Source: Euborellia annulipes
Taxonomy: Eukaryota > Arthropoda > Insecta > Dermaptera > Anisolabididae
Direction: 5' to 3'
NCBI GenBank assembly: GCA_023213315.1
Contig: JAKCPI010001711.1
Coordinates: 124,001-188,000, forward strand
DNA length: 64,000 nucleotides
Positions 46,401 through 59,400 of the stretch are shown here, piece by piece; positions within the stretch are counted from its first letter, which is position 1; every line of letters begins with the position of its first letter. Below the pieces are notes generated by a model, which saw nothing but the letters and a program-made list of their open reading frames with translations, did not search any database and had not been told where the DNA came from. A program made the position numbers and the translations under genes.

Positions 46401-49400
46401 AATAACCTGACAACTTGACATCATTTTTGTCCTGATGAAGAGTGTAATCGGCACTCGAAACGTCGACAAAAAATAAATTTTCCTTTTATTTTTCGCCTTG
46501 GCTGCCCTTATGCCACATTCTCATATCTAAATAAAAAAATTTAATAGAACAAAAAGCATTTTAAAGCAGATTTTTTAAGGATTTTGCTCTTGCACTTTTG
46601 CTCATGAAACAATGTTTAAAATCATTTCAAGTCTAGGTTACGCTCCTGCCCCATTTTCGCGGACGGATTGAAATTGGATTAATGTTGAAAATTGCAGTGT
46701 AGTTTTTGTTTTGTACATACTCGGCTCCCCAAACCCCTTATGTGAGAATGATCAAAAAATTCCAGAGAACTCAGAATTTTCCCTTTCTGCCCTTTTGGAA
46801 AACATTGAGTTCTGTCTCGAATTGTGAAAAATTAAAGTTAATTAATTTTAATAATGAAATCTCTCAAATGAAAAATAATTTGATGCTTCTGATGCTTGAG
46901 CTTTGATGCTCTGTTCTTCAATTATTGTTATGATTTGATGTTTTTTATTTTATGTATAGGGTTCTGTAAATTCTGACGCTTCCACACACTTTCGAGTGTC
47001 CATGGAAGAAATAAAGAAATGAAAAATGAAAATGAAATACAAATTTTCTCTGGGTACATGAAAGCATACATAAAAAATAGTCTATGCGACTTGCTTTCAA
47101 AAATATTAGCCAATCCTAGTATAAAAAATAGTAGTAGGCCTAGTCATATAATATAATGAAAAAAAGAATATTTTTTATTTATATACAGGTGAAAATAAAA
47201 TGTTTCATCTTGATTTCAGAATGCCAATTGTCCTTTTGCTTCCATATTTCCTTTCTAGCGCCATATTAAAAAAAAAAGTAATATATATTAGCCTATATAT
47301 ACCTATATCATTTTAATAAAAAGCAAATATTATTATAAGATGCTGCTTCCGTGACTAACTAACGTAAATTATTATTAAAATTTTTTTTATTATTATAATT
47401 AAGAAAAAAATATTCCGTACTTTATGTCTGGTATATGTGAAAAAATGTCATAATTACTCAATCCTTCTTCTCTGTTTCTGGGTTATTTGCTGCTGTTGAT
47501 GGATGCTTTATTGCGTTTTAAAAGAAATAATAATTAGTGGCGCTTTATGGTCCAAGTTGGGCATTAGTCATCTCTCTCTCTCGCTCTCTCTTACCAACCC
47601 GGTCTCCTTTTTGTTCAAAACCTATAAATTAGTCCTCGAATGTCGACGAACAAGAAGGCCTTTCTTTCTTCTTCTTTTTTTATTTTATTTTTTTTTTTTT
47701 TCATTCCGACACAGTCTCAGAAGAGAGGAAAACGGGGAATGAATGGTCTTAATATTTTTATGAACTGTCAAAGGCAAACCTTTAACGCCTATAAAAATCA
47801 TCAGCAACGGCGATTTCCACTGACATATTTATTCCTTTCGGGAAAAAAATATTCTTTCTTTTTTTCATAAAATATCCTTTTTTATTATTATTTGCGGATT
47901 ATGCGTATTCAAAAAAGGCATTAAACTTGGTTTAAAAATTTACTGAACCCATTTGACTAATATTTTGTATATTTATTATAGACATTATTGTATACTCTTA
48001 TATAAGATGTGAATAATATTTTCTTTAAATTTACTATTTTTACATAAATATGTAGATGAACGAAGAAAATTTTTCTTTGAATTTATGAATTGAAAGATAA
48101 ATATTGAATAAATGGTTTGATAAACCATTCATTATTCAAATATTATTTCTCATTAATATATTTCGTACAGCGGTATGCTAAGAAGATACGTATACGCATA
48201 CGTATTCATCCTTCACTTAAATTTTAAAAATTAAATTACACCAATTTTAAAAGCTTTCCCGATTTAGATGTTCTTTAAAATGTATATTCTCATTTTGCCA
48301 TTGAAATCTTTTTAAGCACACTTTACTCGTGTACTTACTTTGTACATTTGGAGACCAAATGGTTTAAATAAAAATGCCTGGACCACAATATATATAAATT
48401 ATTAAAAATACAGTATCGTTTAGTCTTAAATGGCCTGAGTTGCCGAAAAGACTGTGTGTGTGTGTGGGGTGTGAGTTTGAATGGGAAAAAAGTGTGAGTG
48501 TTTGAAAAAAAAAACTTATATCGGAAACTAAATATATGTCGACACAAAAAATCTGGTGTGACAAGCACAGAACACAACTTTCGATTACCAAAGGTCAGGG
48601 AAAGTTGTGTGCTAGTGCGACCAGTCACCATTTTTTTTTTCTCTCACTACAACTATCTGGCTGACCAGAATTATCAGCGCCGAAAAATCAGCGTGGTTGA
48701 GGAGTTTCGGTCTTATATTTAATATTTCTTTCGTTTTATTAATTTTGATTTTTACAAATTTTTTTGATTATTTCCTTTTACCGTTAATTTTTTTAATTAT
48801 TAATTCGAAAAGGAAGAGTTTTCTATAATTTCCTTATTAGTTATAAGCCTATAAATAAATTTTAATTATGAAAGTAAAATAAATCTATAGTATTATAGAT
48901 TTATTTGTTTATTAGAGCATAACTAATTTTCCAATTTTCAAATAACATCTTAATAAAGGTAATCAATAAATCAAATAACAATAAATTCAGATGCTCAATT
49001 AAAATTTTACTTTTAATATTGTTCTGGTAAATAATATATTTTTATTAATATTTATATTTCATATATATTCACGGCGGAAACACGGGCCCCGAAAAAACAG
49101 TGAGCATCCATCGATTCAAATAATTTAAATAAATATTATTCAATAAACTCCTCCCTAAATGGAAACAAAATTTAAAAAATAAATATATAATCAAAAGAAG
49201 AAATATTTTTGTCTCCTGAACAAATTTAACTTCCATATAAAATAGCTACTCATCTAAAGGTATACTCTTATCAAAGGTAAGAGAAAGTTGTGTTCTGTGC
49301 TTGTCACACCAGATTTTTGTGACGAGATATATTTAGTTTCCGCCCATCTATTAAATTTCAAGATGTAAAATTTATAAACATGAAAAAGTATTTATATTTT

Positions 49401-52400
49401 GTTGCCAGGGCAACCATTTCTCTTATCTTTCCTAAGAAGCACAAGAGTAAAGCAAAACAATTTTGAGAACAAAATGAGAATATCGACGCTCTCAGAAAAA
49501 AAGTTAAGTTTTGAATTCAAAGTTGCTATAGTGAAGAAAAGTTGCAATTGGTAAATACAAGAAAAACAAAAAAAAATTTTGAAATCGGACTTCATCTTTC
49601 GATAGCGCGCAATCGACCGAAAGTTTCATAAAATTAGTGAAAATCTTTAATAATAATTTTTATTAATAATTTTTTCAAAATTTTTTTTTAAATTTTTTGG
49701 TTTTGTATTTTTAGTTCCTATAGCAAAATTTTTTTACATCAAGCATTAAAAAACAGTAAAAAAAAATTGTTTGTTTCTAGGAGTATATTTTCCGATCGCG
49801 CAAAGCCCATAGAAGTTTTACGAAATTCGTCATTTATTGGTCATTATTTATTATGTTTGGAAAATAATGATTGTAAGGGCAAAAAGTTGTTGATTTTGAG
49901 TTGCATGCCAATTGTGCAGCTCATTGCTTGTTTAGATAATAATAGGCTTAATAAAAAATTTTAAAAAATGTTTGATAAAATTAAGACTTTCACTAATTTT
50001 ATGAAGCTTTCGGCCGATTACGCGATCGGAAGATGAAGTCGGATTTCAAATTTTTTTTTTTCTTGTATTTTCCAATCGCAACTTTTCCGCAACTCTCAAT
50101 TCAAAACTTGACTTTTTTCGATCCACCCTAATATACATATAGGTAAGAGAAAGTAAAAAACAGACAATTGGTCAAAGATGAAATGTAAAAAATTCAAAAA
50201 TAGAGAAGATATAGTTAATAACAAAACGGACCTAAGACTAGTGAATAAAGAGGTTCTTCCTGATATGAAGACAATTCAGGTTCAAATTTACTTTTCAGGA
50301 AATTGTGATTCAATTCTATCTATAGTAAAAAGAAAATGGAAAATACACAGGCGCCTGATGTCATTGGCACGGGGGCCCCTATCTCTAGAGTAACTCCAAC
50401 TTATTATTCCCTGACACTAATGATTGAAAAAAGAATGCAAAATTTATTAAATAAACTTATTAAGAATTTTGCTATCATTAAATTAAATGAAAAAATTCAA
50501 ACCTCTTGTAAATATGATTTCTATTTGAATAAATGATGAATTAAAGATCAGAGATAGAATCGCCAAGGTCATTAAATTTGATGGTACTGATAGTAGAAAA
50601 CATGCAAGATAGGATTAAGATCAGACAAGTAATGGACCAAATAACGTAACTCTGCATTTGTCCCCCCCGAGGCTGTATTTATACATCTTTCATTTGACTT
50701 GGTGCAGATTCTCCACATGTCATGCTTAGTTGTTATTTTTACAGTTTTAATAAACATTCCTGCTGAGATTACAAATTGTTATATAACTGTTTTTTATTGT
50801 TAAAGAAATGGTGATTTATAGTTATGTAGCTCCCTGCGGGCCTCCTGGAGTAGTAGATAAGATTTTTTTTTTATCAATCAAGAGGTAATAGTTTCGGTTA
50901 CAGTTCATACCATTAAATTTATTCAAAATGATTGAATGCCGATGGTGATTATATAAATTATTCTTCAACTTGGTAGAAATCGTATTAATGTTAGTCGATG
51001 ATTTTTAAAAGAAAGAAAAAAATCAATTTTTGCCTACTACAAGGACGTTTCGGCTGCAAATCTTTTACTCAGACCCTCTAAAATTACAAGGCGTTAATTT
51101 TTTATTATATGATAAAAATTCTAATAAAAATCAACATCTTGTAATTTCAGATGAGTAAAAGAGGATTTGCAGTCGAAACTTCTTTGTATATAGGCAAATA
51201 TTGGAAATTTAAAAAATTATTATTTTTTTTTTAAATTCATACCAAAATCATTAATATGATTTTTACCTAATCGAACAGAAATAATTATTTATTTAATCAC
51301 CACTGGTATTCAATAATTTTGAATTAATTAAATGGTTTGATTAATTTTAAACTGGTAACCGTTGGCTCTAGTTGAAACATTATGCTTTAATAGGAGAATT
51401 AAATTTAAGTGCACAAGGTTTGCTGTTTCAATAATATATTAATTTTTGATGCAAGTGTTAATATCAAAATTAATATATTATTGAAACAGAAAACCTTGTG
51501 CACTTAAATTTAATTCTCCTATGAAATGGTTTGAACTAAAACTATTACTTCTTGATTGATTTATTGAATAAAAAAAAATCTTATCTATTACCCCAGCCGA
51601 AACGTCGTCCCTTTTGACCAGTAAATTTTAATAAATAAACCAAAAGTTTTATTTATTTTCAATGCTATTAATTTTTTAAGCACTAACATTTAACTTTTAC
51701 TTTTGTAACTTCTTTATTTTTCCTCCAAACCACTTTCATTTTTGTTTTGTATTGTTTTGCTTAAAAAAAAAAAATTCACCTCAAACCCGGATTCTCTAAA
51801 TTACAAAGCACTTCTTACTCTTAACCACTAATGATTGTCTAAATCCGGATCTTTCATTTTATTTAAGTAATGCGGTTGGAATTTCTTAAACAAGTTTTCA
51901 AATGATTATTTATTCAATCAATTAGAGCCGATAACGATTTCATTTTCATAGGAGAGAAATACTCATATGTCTTAATGCTAGTGGATCCATTATTGTCCCA
52001 CAAATTTTGAAATTTGAATTTATTTTCATAATATTTGCAATACTAAAAAGATTCTTGATCTTTGGAACTTTATTAATGATTAAATTAGATTTATCATGAT
52101 CAATATTTAAAATTATTTTGGGATAACATAAGATAAAGTGTATCTACTTTTATTGATATTTAATAGAAATTAGTCAAAATATCTCACGAAGACGAGTAAT
52201 TGACAAATTATGAGGTCTGTTCAATGAAGCGTCCAAGAGCGTTCGGCGCATGCGCATTAAGGAAAAGTATATTGGTTTACATTACTGCGCATGTGATCTT
52301 CCTCACTAGGCTCACTAGGCATGCGCCGGACGCCCTCGGACGCTTCATTTAACAGACCTATTTAATATTTTTTATTAGTTTAATTTTACTGGTGGTAAAG

Positions 52401-53452
52401 TGGCCAAATAGCTCTTAGCTTCTAAACCGGGATCTCTAACCTTCCCAGTAAAATCGATGTGCTTCTTTGGAACAAATCCACTCGACTCGTCATTTTAGTA
52501 AAAATCATATTCCCACATTCAGATCTCATGATGAAGAGAAATTGTGCATTTAAAAATTACTGTGAATGTAAGTTTTGGATGGGGTAGAGGAAAGATTATG
52601 AAAAGAAGGAAGATCCTAAGTGTGGCCTTATGGCCACATAATCTACCTCTCGTAGGTCGAGAATCTGGTGACCTAGTGTAATTAGTAGCACACCAATGCC
52701 CCAGAGAGGCTGGAGATCTTGGGTCCGATTCCCGGGGGCTTTTGGCCCACCAATAATCATACGCACAATTTTGTTAAATCTATCTATGACATGTCAAGTC
52801 CGAATTGAGTTATTCATTGAATATTATTAATAATTTCTTATTCAAGGTATATCAATCTCGAAAATTATTTAACTATTTTATTTTTATTTTCAATTCAATT
52901 TCTAAAGAATCCGAGAATAAGGTAACAAGGTGTGCATCATAAACAAATTTGTCACTTGAAAAATTAGTTTATAATAAAGTACTCATCTATTAAAAATGAA
53001 TAAATCACAAATTCTTTAATTGACAAATTTGTCTATGATGATGACACCTTGTTTGGTTGCCTGTTTCTCAGAATTTTGAAAAATTGTATTGAAAGGAAAA
53101 GTGACAAAAAAAAGACAAGAAATTCTTTTGAAATTAACCCCAATCACCCAGAGGTAAAAAGGATTCCACCGACCGAGTTAAAAAAGAATAAACATATGAG
53201 TATAGGTCAGAGACCCTTGGTGAAAAAATGATAATGCTGTGGTTTTGACAATTTGACAATTCAATTGGGACAAAAAAAGGGCTGAGGTGGTCTCCTTGGT
53301 CTTGAGGAGGGTCTCTTTAGTTGAATGACCTCCCTGGGTATTATTCAGTGAGAGACAAGGGTTTTTATTCTTAGATAATATCCTCTCAAAAGCCAATTTG
53401 AAAGGTATCACCTGTTTTTACCCTCTTAAGCACTCAAAACGTAAATCCTTTC

Positions 53453-53484
<32 letters not shown>

Positions 53485-56400
53485 TGACATGTTACATTTC
53501 AATGAATCACTTTCTTCAACTGGTTTAAAAAATGTGCAAAATAAAGTGAACATCTCAAGGACGTAAAAATTTTATGTGAAAACATTTTTGTGTGTCAAGA
53601 AGAGAATTCTATTGTGCAATTATGAAAATAAAATTAAAAAATTTACATCATAAGTGCAACTTGATACAATATTCTTCTTCTTCTTTCTTCGCCTTAATCC
53701 CGCGGTGCGGGGTCGGCGGAAGAGGTGGGGGTTTTTACGACCGGAAGGGAATAGAACAGGCCGGCCCGTAGCACGGCCTGACCCCTGTTGAAAATATAGA
53801 AGGAAAGAGACTGACATGCAAAGAACAAACCTGTTGAGATTAGACTTGAAAGTCTGAAGATTATAGGTTTTGGGGAAGATAGACACAGGGAGCATGTTGC
53901 AATCACGGGAGGTTATGGGGACAAAGGAAAATTGGAATTGACTAATTCTGTTAGTCGTGATCTGAACAGCATAGGGATGCTGGGACGATGCCTCTCTTGT
54001 GTTCCGTGAATATGTTGCATTGGGTGGGATAATTGATTTTAATTCGGCAGAGCATTGACCATGGTAATACCTGTAGAAGAGAGAGAATGCAGACACGCTT
54101 CTTCAATGCAAATCCTATTTTTTGTCTAGAAATTAGACAACATTGGGTTTTTTGGGAATTGAATTTTACTTGATTGAGGTTTCCCTATTCCTCCAAAAGA
54201 CCAAGATCATCATTAATCGACGACACAGCCCCCAGACGACCAGTGGATGAGGATCTGTTGTGAGTGCAGGGTACTGCTGCTTCAGCAAAGCAATGTATTG
54301 GGTTGAAGGTTATTTGTGTGTTTGTTTATGTGTAAGCATTGGTAAAACGTTGCAAAAACGCTCGTGTAGAATAACCCTAGTGTATACTAGTAATATTTCT
54401 AAGAATAAAGTACAAAGATGTTCAATCGGCTTAATCCGTCCATTTTTTTTTCATGCAAAATTTGCATTTTTCAAAAAAATATCCTATTCATTATAATAAA
54501 ATAAAAATAAAAAATATGAATAGGAAAGAGGGAGATTCCGACCGACCACAAAATACGAAGAAACAATATTTTTTTTAAGAGGCGGTAAAAAAGGAGGAGT
54601 CGAAGGTAAAAACTACAGGGGGTCCTTTTTTGAATCGCCCATCGATGTCTGTCGGTCTGTCGGTGACCGTCTTTCTTTTTTTCAACATTTAAAGAAAAAA
54701 AAAAGATATTTCGACCTAAAAACATTTGAGAAGGGCGGGGAAGACAAAAGTCATTAATTATTTATTGGAGAAATATATGGGTCTAAAAAAAATGTAAAAT
54801 ATTTTAAAAATTCTAAAAAAATGACATAAACGAATAGTAAGATATTAATTATATATCTAATGCCTATAATTATATAGAATAAATTATGTTTTAGAGATTT
54901 GTTTTTATTTTGAAATAACTGTGATATTTAAATTTAAATTGTAAATTAAATTAGGGCTTTTTATACATGTTAAACTAACAAGCGTAATGACCATCTCCTG
55001 TTTTAATAAATAAAAATAAAAAAAATGTTTGTGGCAGACTGGTAGGATAGGTTCACCAGAGTTTTCAATAAATTCATAATAATATATTATTTTGAATATT
55101 AATTCATTATTTTCTTTAATTCCAGGTGTGGTTTCAAAATAAACGAAGCAAAGAGCGACGTCTCAAACAGCTAACATCAATGGGCCGGGGACCTTTTTTC
55201 GGAGGTTCTCGGAAAATGCGTGGATTTCCAATTAATCTCAGTCCTGGACTCGATGAACCCCCACCAGGTAAATATCAAAAATGTTTTCATTATTAGACAG
55301 CTTGCTTTTTTGACACACTTCATGTATCAGATTAATATCATTTTTAATTAAGATATGTCATAATTAAAAAGTCATTAATGATTTAATTTTATTATTTTGT
55401 CTTTTCGCCATCGGAAGCCAATAAAATAGATAACAAATGAGATAAAAATTATATAGATTTGAAGATTAGTCTTGTAATCCGTTCATATTTTATAAATCAA
55501 ATGGTAGCCAATATGATTTAAATAAATTTCATTTCTTAACAGTTAAAACTATCAAATAGCGAATCACGGACTTTTAGATAAGAGATTTTGGTTCAGAATT
55601 TAATAGTAAAAGAATATTTTTGTAACCAATTTGAACTTAATTCAATACAATTTACATTTAAACGAATCAAATTTGTTTAACAAATAAAAAGTAGGCCTAA
55701 AACACATTTTTTATTCTAATTTTCTTTTTTTTTTTCTTCTGTTGTTTTTATGTCAGGATTCCCGTATTTTGGGGACGCTGGTAAATTCGAGTTCGCCGCG
55801 GCGGCTGCAGCGGCAGCAGCGGCTGCTGGCTATGGTGGGCCTCCAGGTCCCCCTGGGCCCCACCCACCGCCCCCTGGGGCTTTCCACCATGCAGACTTCG
55901 CAGCGGCTGTAGCTGCGGGGTTCCACACCGGTCCTGGAGCCCTCGATCGGGTAAACACCTTTCCTTTCTTCGCTTATTAATTAATATAGGCTTAAAAATC
56001 ATTAACGTAGTGTAGATGAATGCAGAAAATGACATGTTGCTTTGTAAAGTTAAAATAGGTATAGTTACGCCTAGAAAACTTAAGTGAATCTAAAAAAATA
56101 TTTGATTTTAAAAGGAGGGGACGAACTTTTCATATCGCAGGGAGATTTAAAAATCATGATAATTTTACTTTAAAAAGTATTATATTTTATATTGCTTGAT
56201 TTTGTTTAATTATTGTATTTAATCCCCGGGCCTTGGTGTAGTGGTTAGCATGCTGGCCATTTATACCAAGGGTCGAGGGTTCGCATCCCGTCCCATGCGA
56301 TAAAAATTTATTTAAAATGAATTGGCTACCAATAATTTTAAATAAATAGGGACAGGGTCTAAATGGCCATAGATGCCAAAAAGACCTAAAAAAATATTGT

Positions 56401-59400
56401 ATTTATATGGTTTGGTAGATGTTGTTTTTATATTATTTTTGTTTATATTTTTGTAACTTTGTTAGCCAAGTGGCCTCTGGCCAAAAGGGAAAATAAGCAG
56501 GGGCCCCCCGAAATTTTTTCAATGAAAAAAAAGGTCAAATGATATTCACAACAGGAAAAAATGGAGTGATTTGATAATTTACTAAAAAAAAAAAAAGGTG
56601 AATTAAAAATTTGAATTAAATGACTGAATTGTATGACAATTTGTTTATGAGAGGGTTCGGGCCCCTCGGGGCTCAGGATATCGGGTATTTTAAAAATATT
56701 TTTTTGTATGGGGGAGGGGGATATTTAAAAAAGTTCTATTTACGCCCCTGCAAAAAAGTATTATATTTTCATTTTATTGTTAAATAAATTTTCATGATTT
56801 CTAAAATTTTCTAGAATTTGCACTATATAGCAGGTAAAATTTATCTAGGTGGGTCCTAGGATCAAGGGCGGATACAGGGGGGGGGTAAAGGGGGTAATTT
56901 GAAAAGTACTTTTTTTCGAAAAAAAAAAATGTATTTTTAATGTAAAATTTTAAAAATTAATACTTAAAAATTTGATTTGTATTTATATTCTGGCAAACAA
57001 GTACAGAATGCGCTTTTAAATTACCGAAATTAAGAAAAAAATGTGTGCTATGGGACCAGTCACTCCAGATTACCCCCCCCCCCCAGAAACACCTCTGGAT
57101 CCGCCACTGCCTAGGATCCTAAAAAGTTTAAATAATACGAAAAAAAGAATAATGGAAATAGAAATAAAATATACAATTCATAACATTTGCAATACATATA
57201 CGAGCATTCTCTTTATTTTTCTCAAATTTCGATATTTTTTTAGTTTTACTTTTGTTTGAAAGGATTTAAATATTCTAGTCAAGATGTCGATGATTTATTA
57301 TTAGTATTTGAATTAGCCAAACTAAATTCAGGGCGAGGGATTTTATTTGACTTCCCTGATGTTATTTTATTTTATTTTTAGATCCACTCGCATGATTTCA
57401 AAATACGGTAGCATCTAAAATACATATTGAAATATATCTGAATGTGATAAAAATCACAGTATGAACACTAAAAGAGAAAAATTTCTACGTATGTAATTTA
57501 TGATATACCACTCCAAAACTTTCAGAAATATATTGTAGGTCTATATAAAGAATTTGCATTAAGGAAAATAATTGTGACGAAGGATGCTTTTGGATCGGTG
57601 CTGGATAAATGAACTGTTTTTTTTATTTTCATATACTAAATGAATTTATTTGATATATTTGTAACTCAAAATTAATATTAATTTACTTATTTTTTTTATA
57701 TCAAGAGGTTTAAAAATTTGTTATCTAAAAAACCAACAGTTTGAAACCGTCAGATGTAAGCCAATGTAAAATTGTTTCAGACTGTTTAGAATTCTCCTAT
57801 CAACGAAACTTATAATTTTCAAAAAAATGGAGGAAATTATAATCACCCCCTTTCATTTTCTATATCTTTTAAAAAGAATATTCAAATGTTGAAAATTGTA
57901 AACAAAAATTTTTTCTAAATAAGATATAAAAAATGAAGTCAAGAATTTTTTCCCTATATCTTTAATATGTTAAGCGCTAATGAAAAAAAATTTTTTTGAG
58001 TTATATAATATTCATAAGCACTAAAATAACGAACGTATTTGAATATGTCAATGCGGATTTGTTATAGTGGTTGTTGTTAATCCCCCCCCCCCCCCCGATG
58101 ACAATCGTCGAACTATTGATTAAATTCCGAACATTTAACAAAATTCAAAGTTGAACTAACCCTAGCCACGCCTATGAATAGTGAACAAAATAATTTGACT
58201 AGCTCTGTTGATTTGATAATAAACATAAAAAATTTCATATATCATTTTTTGTAAGCAATATTTTGTTAAATCAATAAAATAAAATCGAAAGTCCGATTTT
58301 TACATTCATCAATTATGTAACATCCCTATTTAGAGTAAAAAAAAATTTGCTAATTTTCCGGATAGTTTGACATGCATTGATTATTAAATTTATTACATCC
58401 AGATAGATAAATTTGTATGTTTTAAAATTCCGCAACGAAACAATCGGACTTTTTTTTTATTTTTTCAAATGAAATTTTTTAAGTTTATAATCAAGATAAA
58501 TAAATAATGAAATATCGAAATGTCATTAATTCTGATTGTTATTATAGGTGCATATTTCAAATTCTTAAAATTCGTTAATTAAAAAACAACAATTATGCAT
58601 AGTAATATTTTTTTTTTTATTATGCCAAATTTGTTCAGGAATCATCTTGCAAGATGTACTTTTATTAATATTTAAGTAATTATGTAATTGTAAAGAATTA
58701 ATAATAATTCATAGCCTACATAAAAAAAATTTATTTTTATTTCCTATTTTTGATCAAAAATTTTTTCAAAAATTAAAATAAATATATCTGCACCAACAAA
58801 CAACTAGTTAAAATAAATTCCTCTCCTCACTCCAAAAGAAAAACCAAATTTTTTTTATTTTTTTTTTAAGGTCTTTTTCGGCATCTAAGGCCATTTAGAC
58901 CCCATCCCTATTTATTTCAAATGATTTTGTAGTCAATTCAAATGAAATAAATTTTTCTCGCCTGGGACGGGAGGCGAACCCAGGACCCCGGCGCGAGTGT
59001 CTTCTCTCTGAGCCACGGGTCAAGGGCTTTTTTTATTGATATACAGGAAAATAAAATATGATAAAGTTTTGTTAATTTGCGAAAATTTTTACACTTATTA
59101 ATAAAAGTGTAAAATGGCTGTTATATATTAATCGTAAGGAAGGTGACGCAGTCAAGAGAATAAAAAATTATTTAAATTCTTTTGGTCGACGTTTCGGACG
59201 CCAATCGCGTCCTTATTCGGGACAAAAGGTTGTTACAAAAGATACATAGATATTACTGTGTAATACACTAATTCATCGCAAAATCAGAATTACAAGACAA
59301 AATCTTCTTCAACAACCAAGGGAACTTACAATGTTAGATCGATTCGTTTTTGGACCTCCAAACTAGTATTGATAATATTATCAAAATAACTAAATTTGAG

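Noticed and set aside
51594..51611. Further hammerhead ribozyme at a lone CCGAAACGTC
   Set aside because: No CTGANGA half or stem I partner nearby; only a 3' half motif.
53620..54096. 158-codon minus-strand open frame as a host gene
   Set aside because: It is the C-terminal part of a LINE reverse transcriptase with upstream stop, deletion and frameshift.
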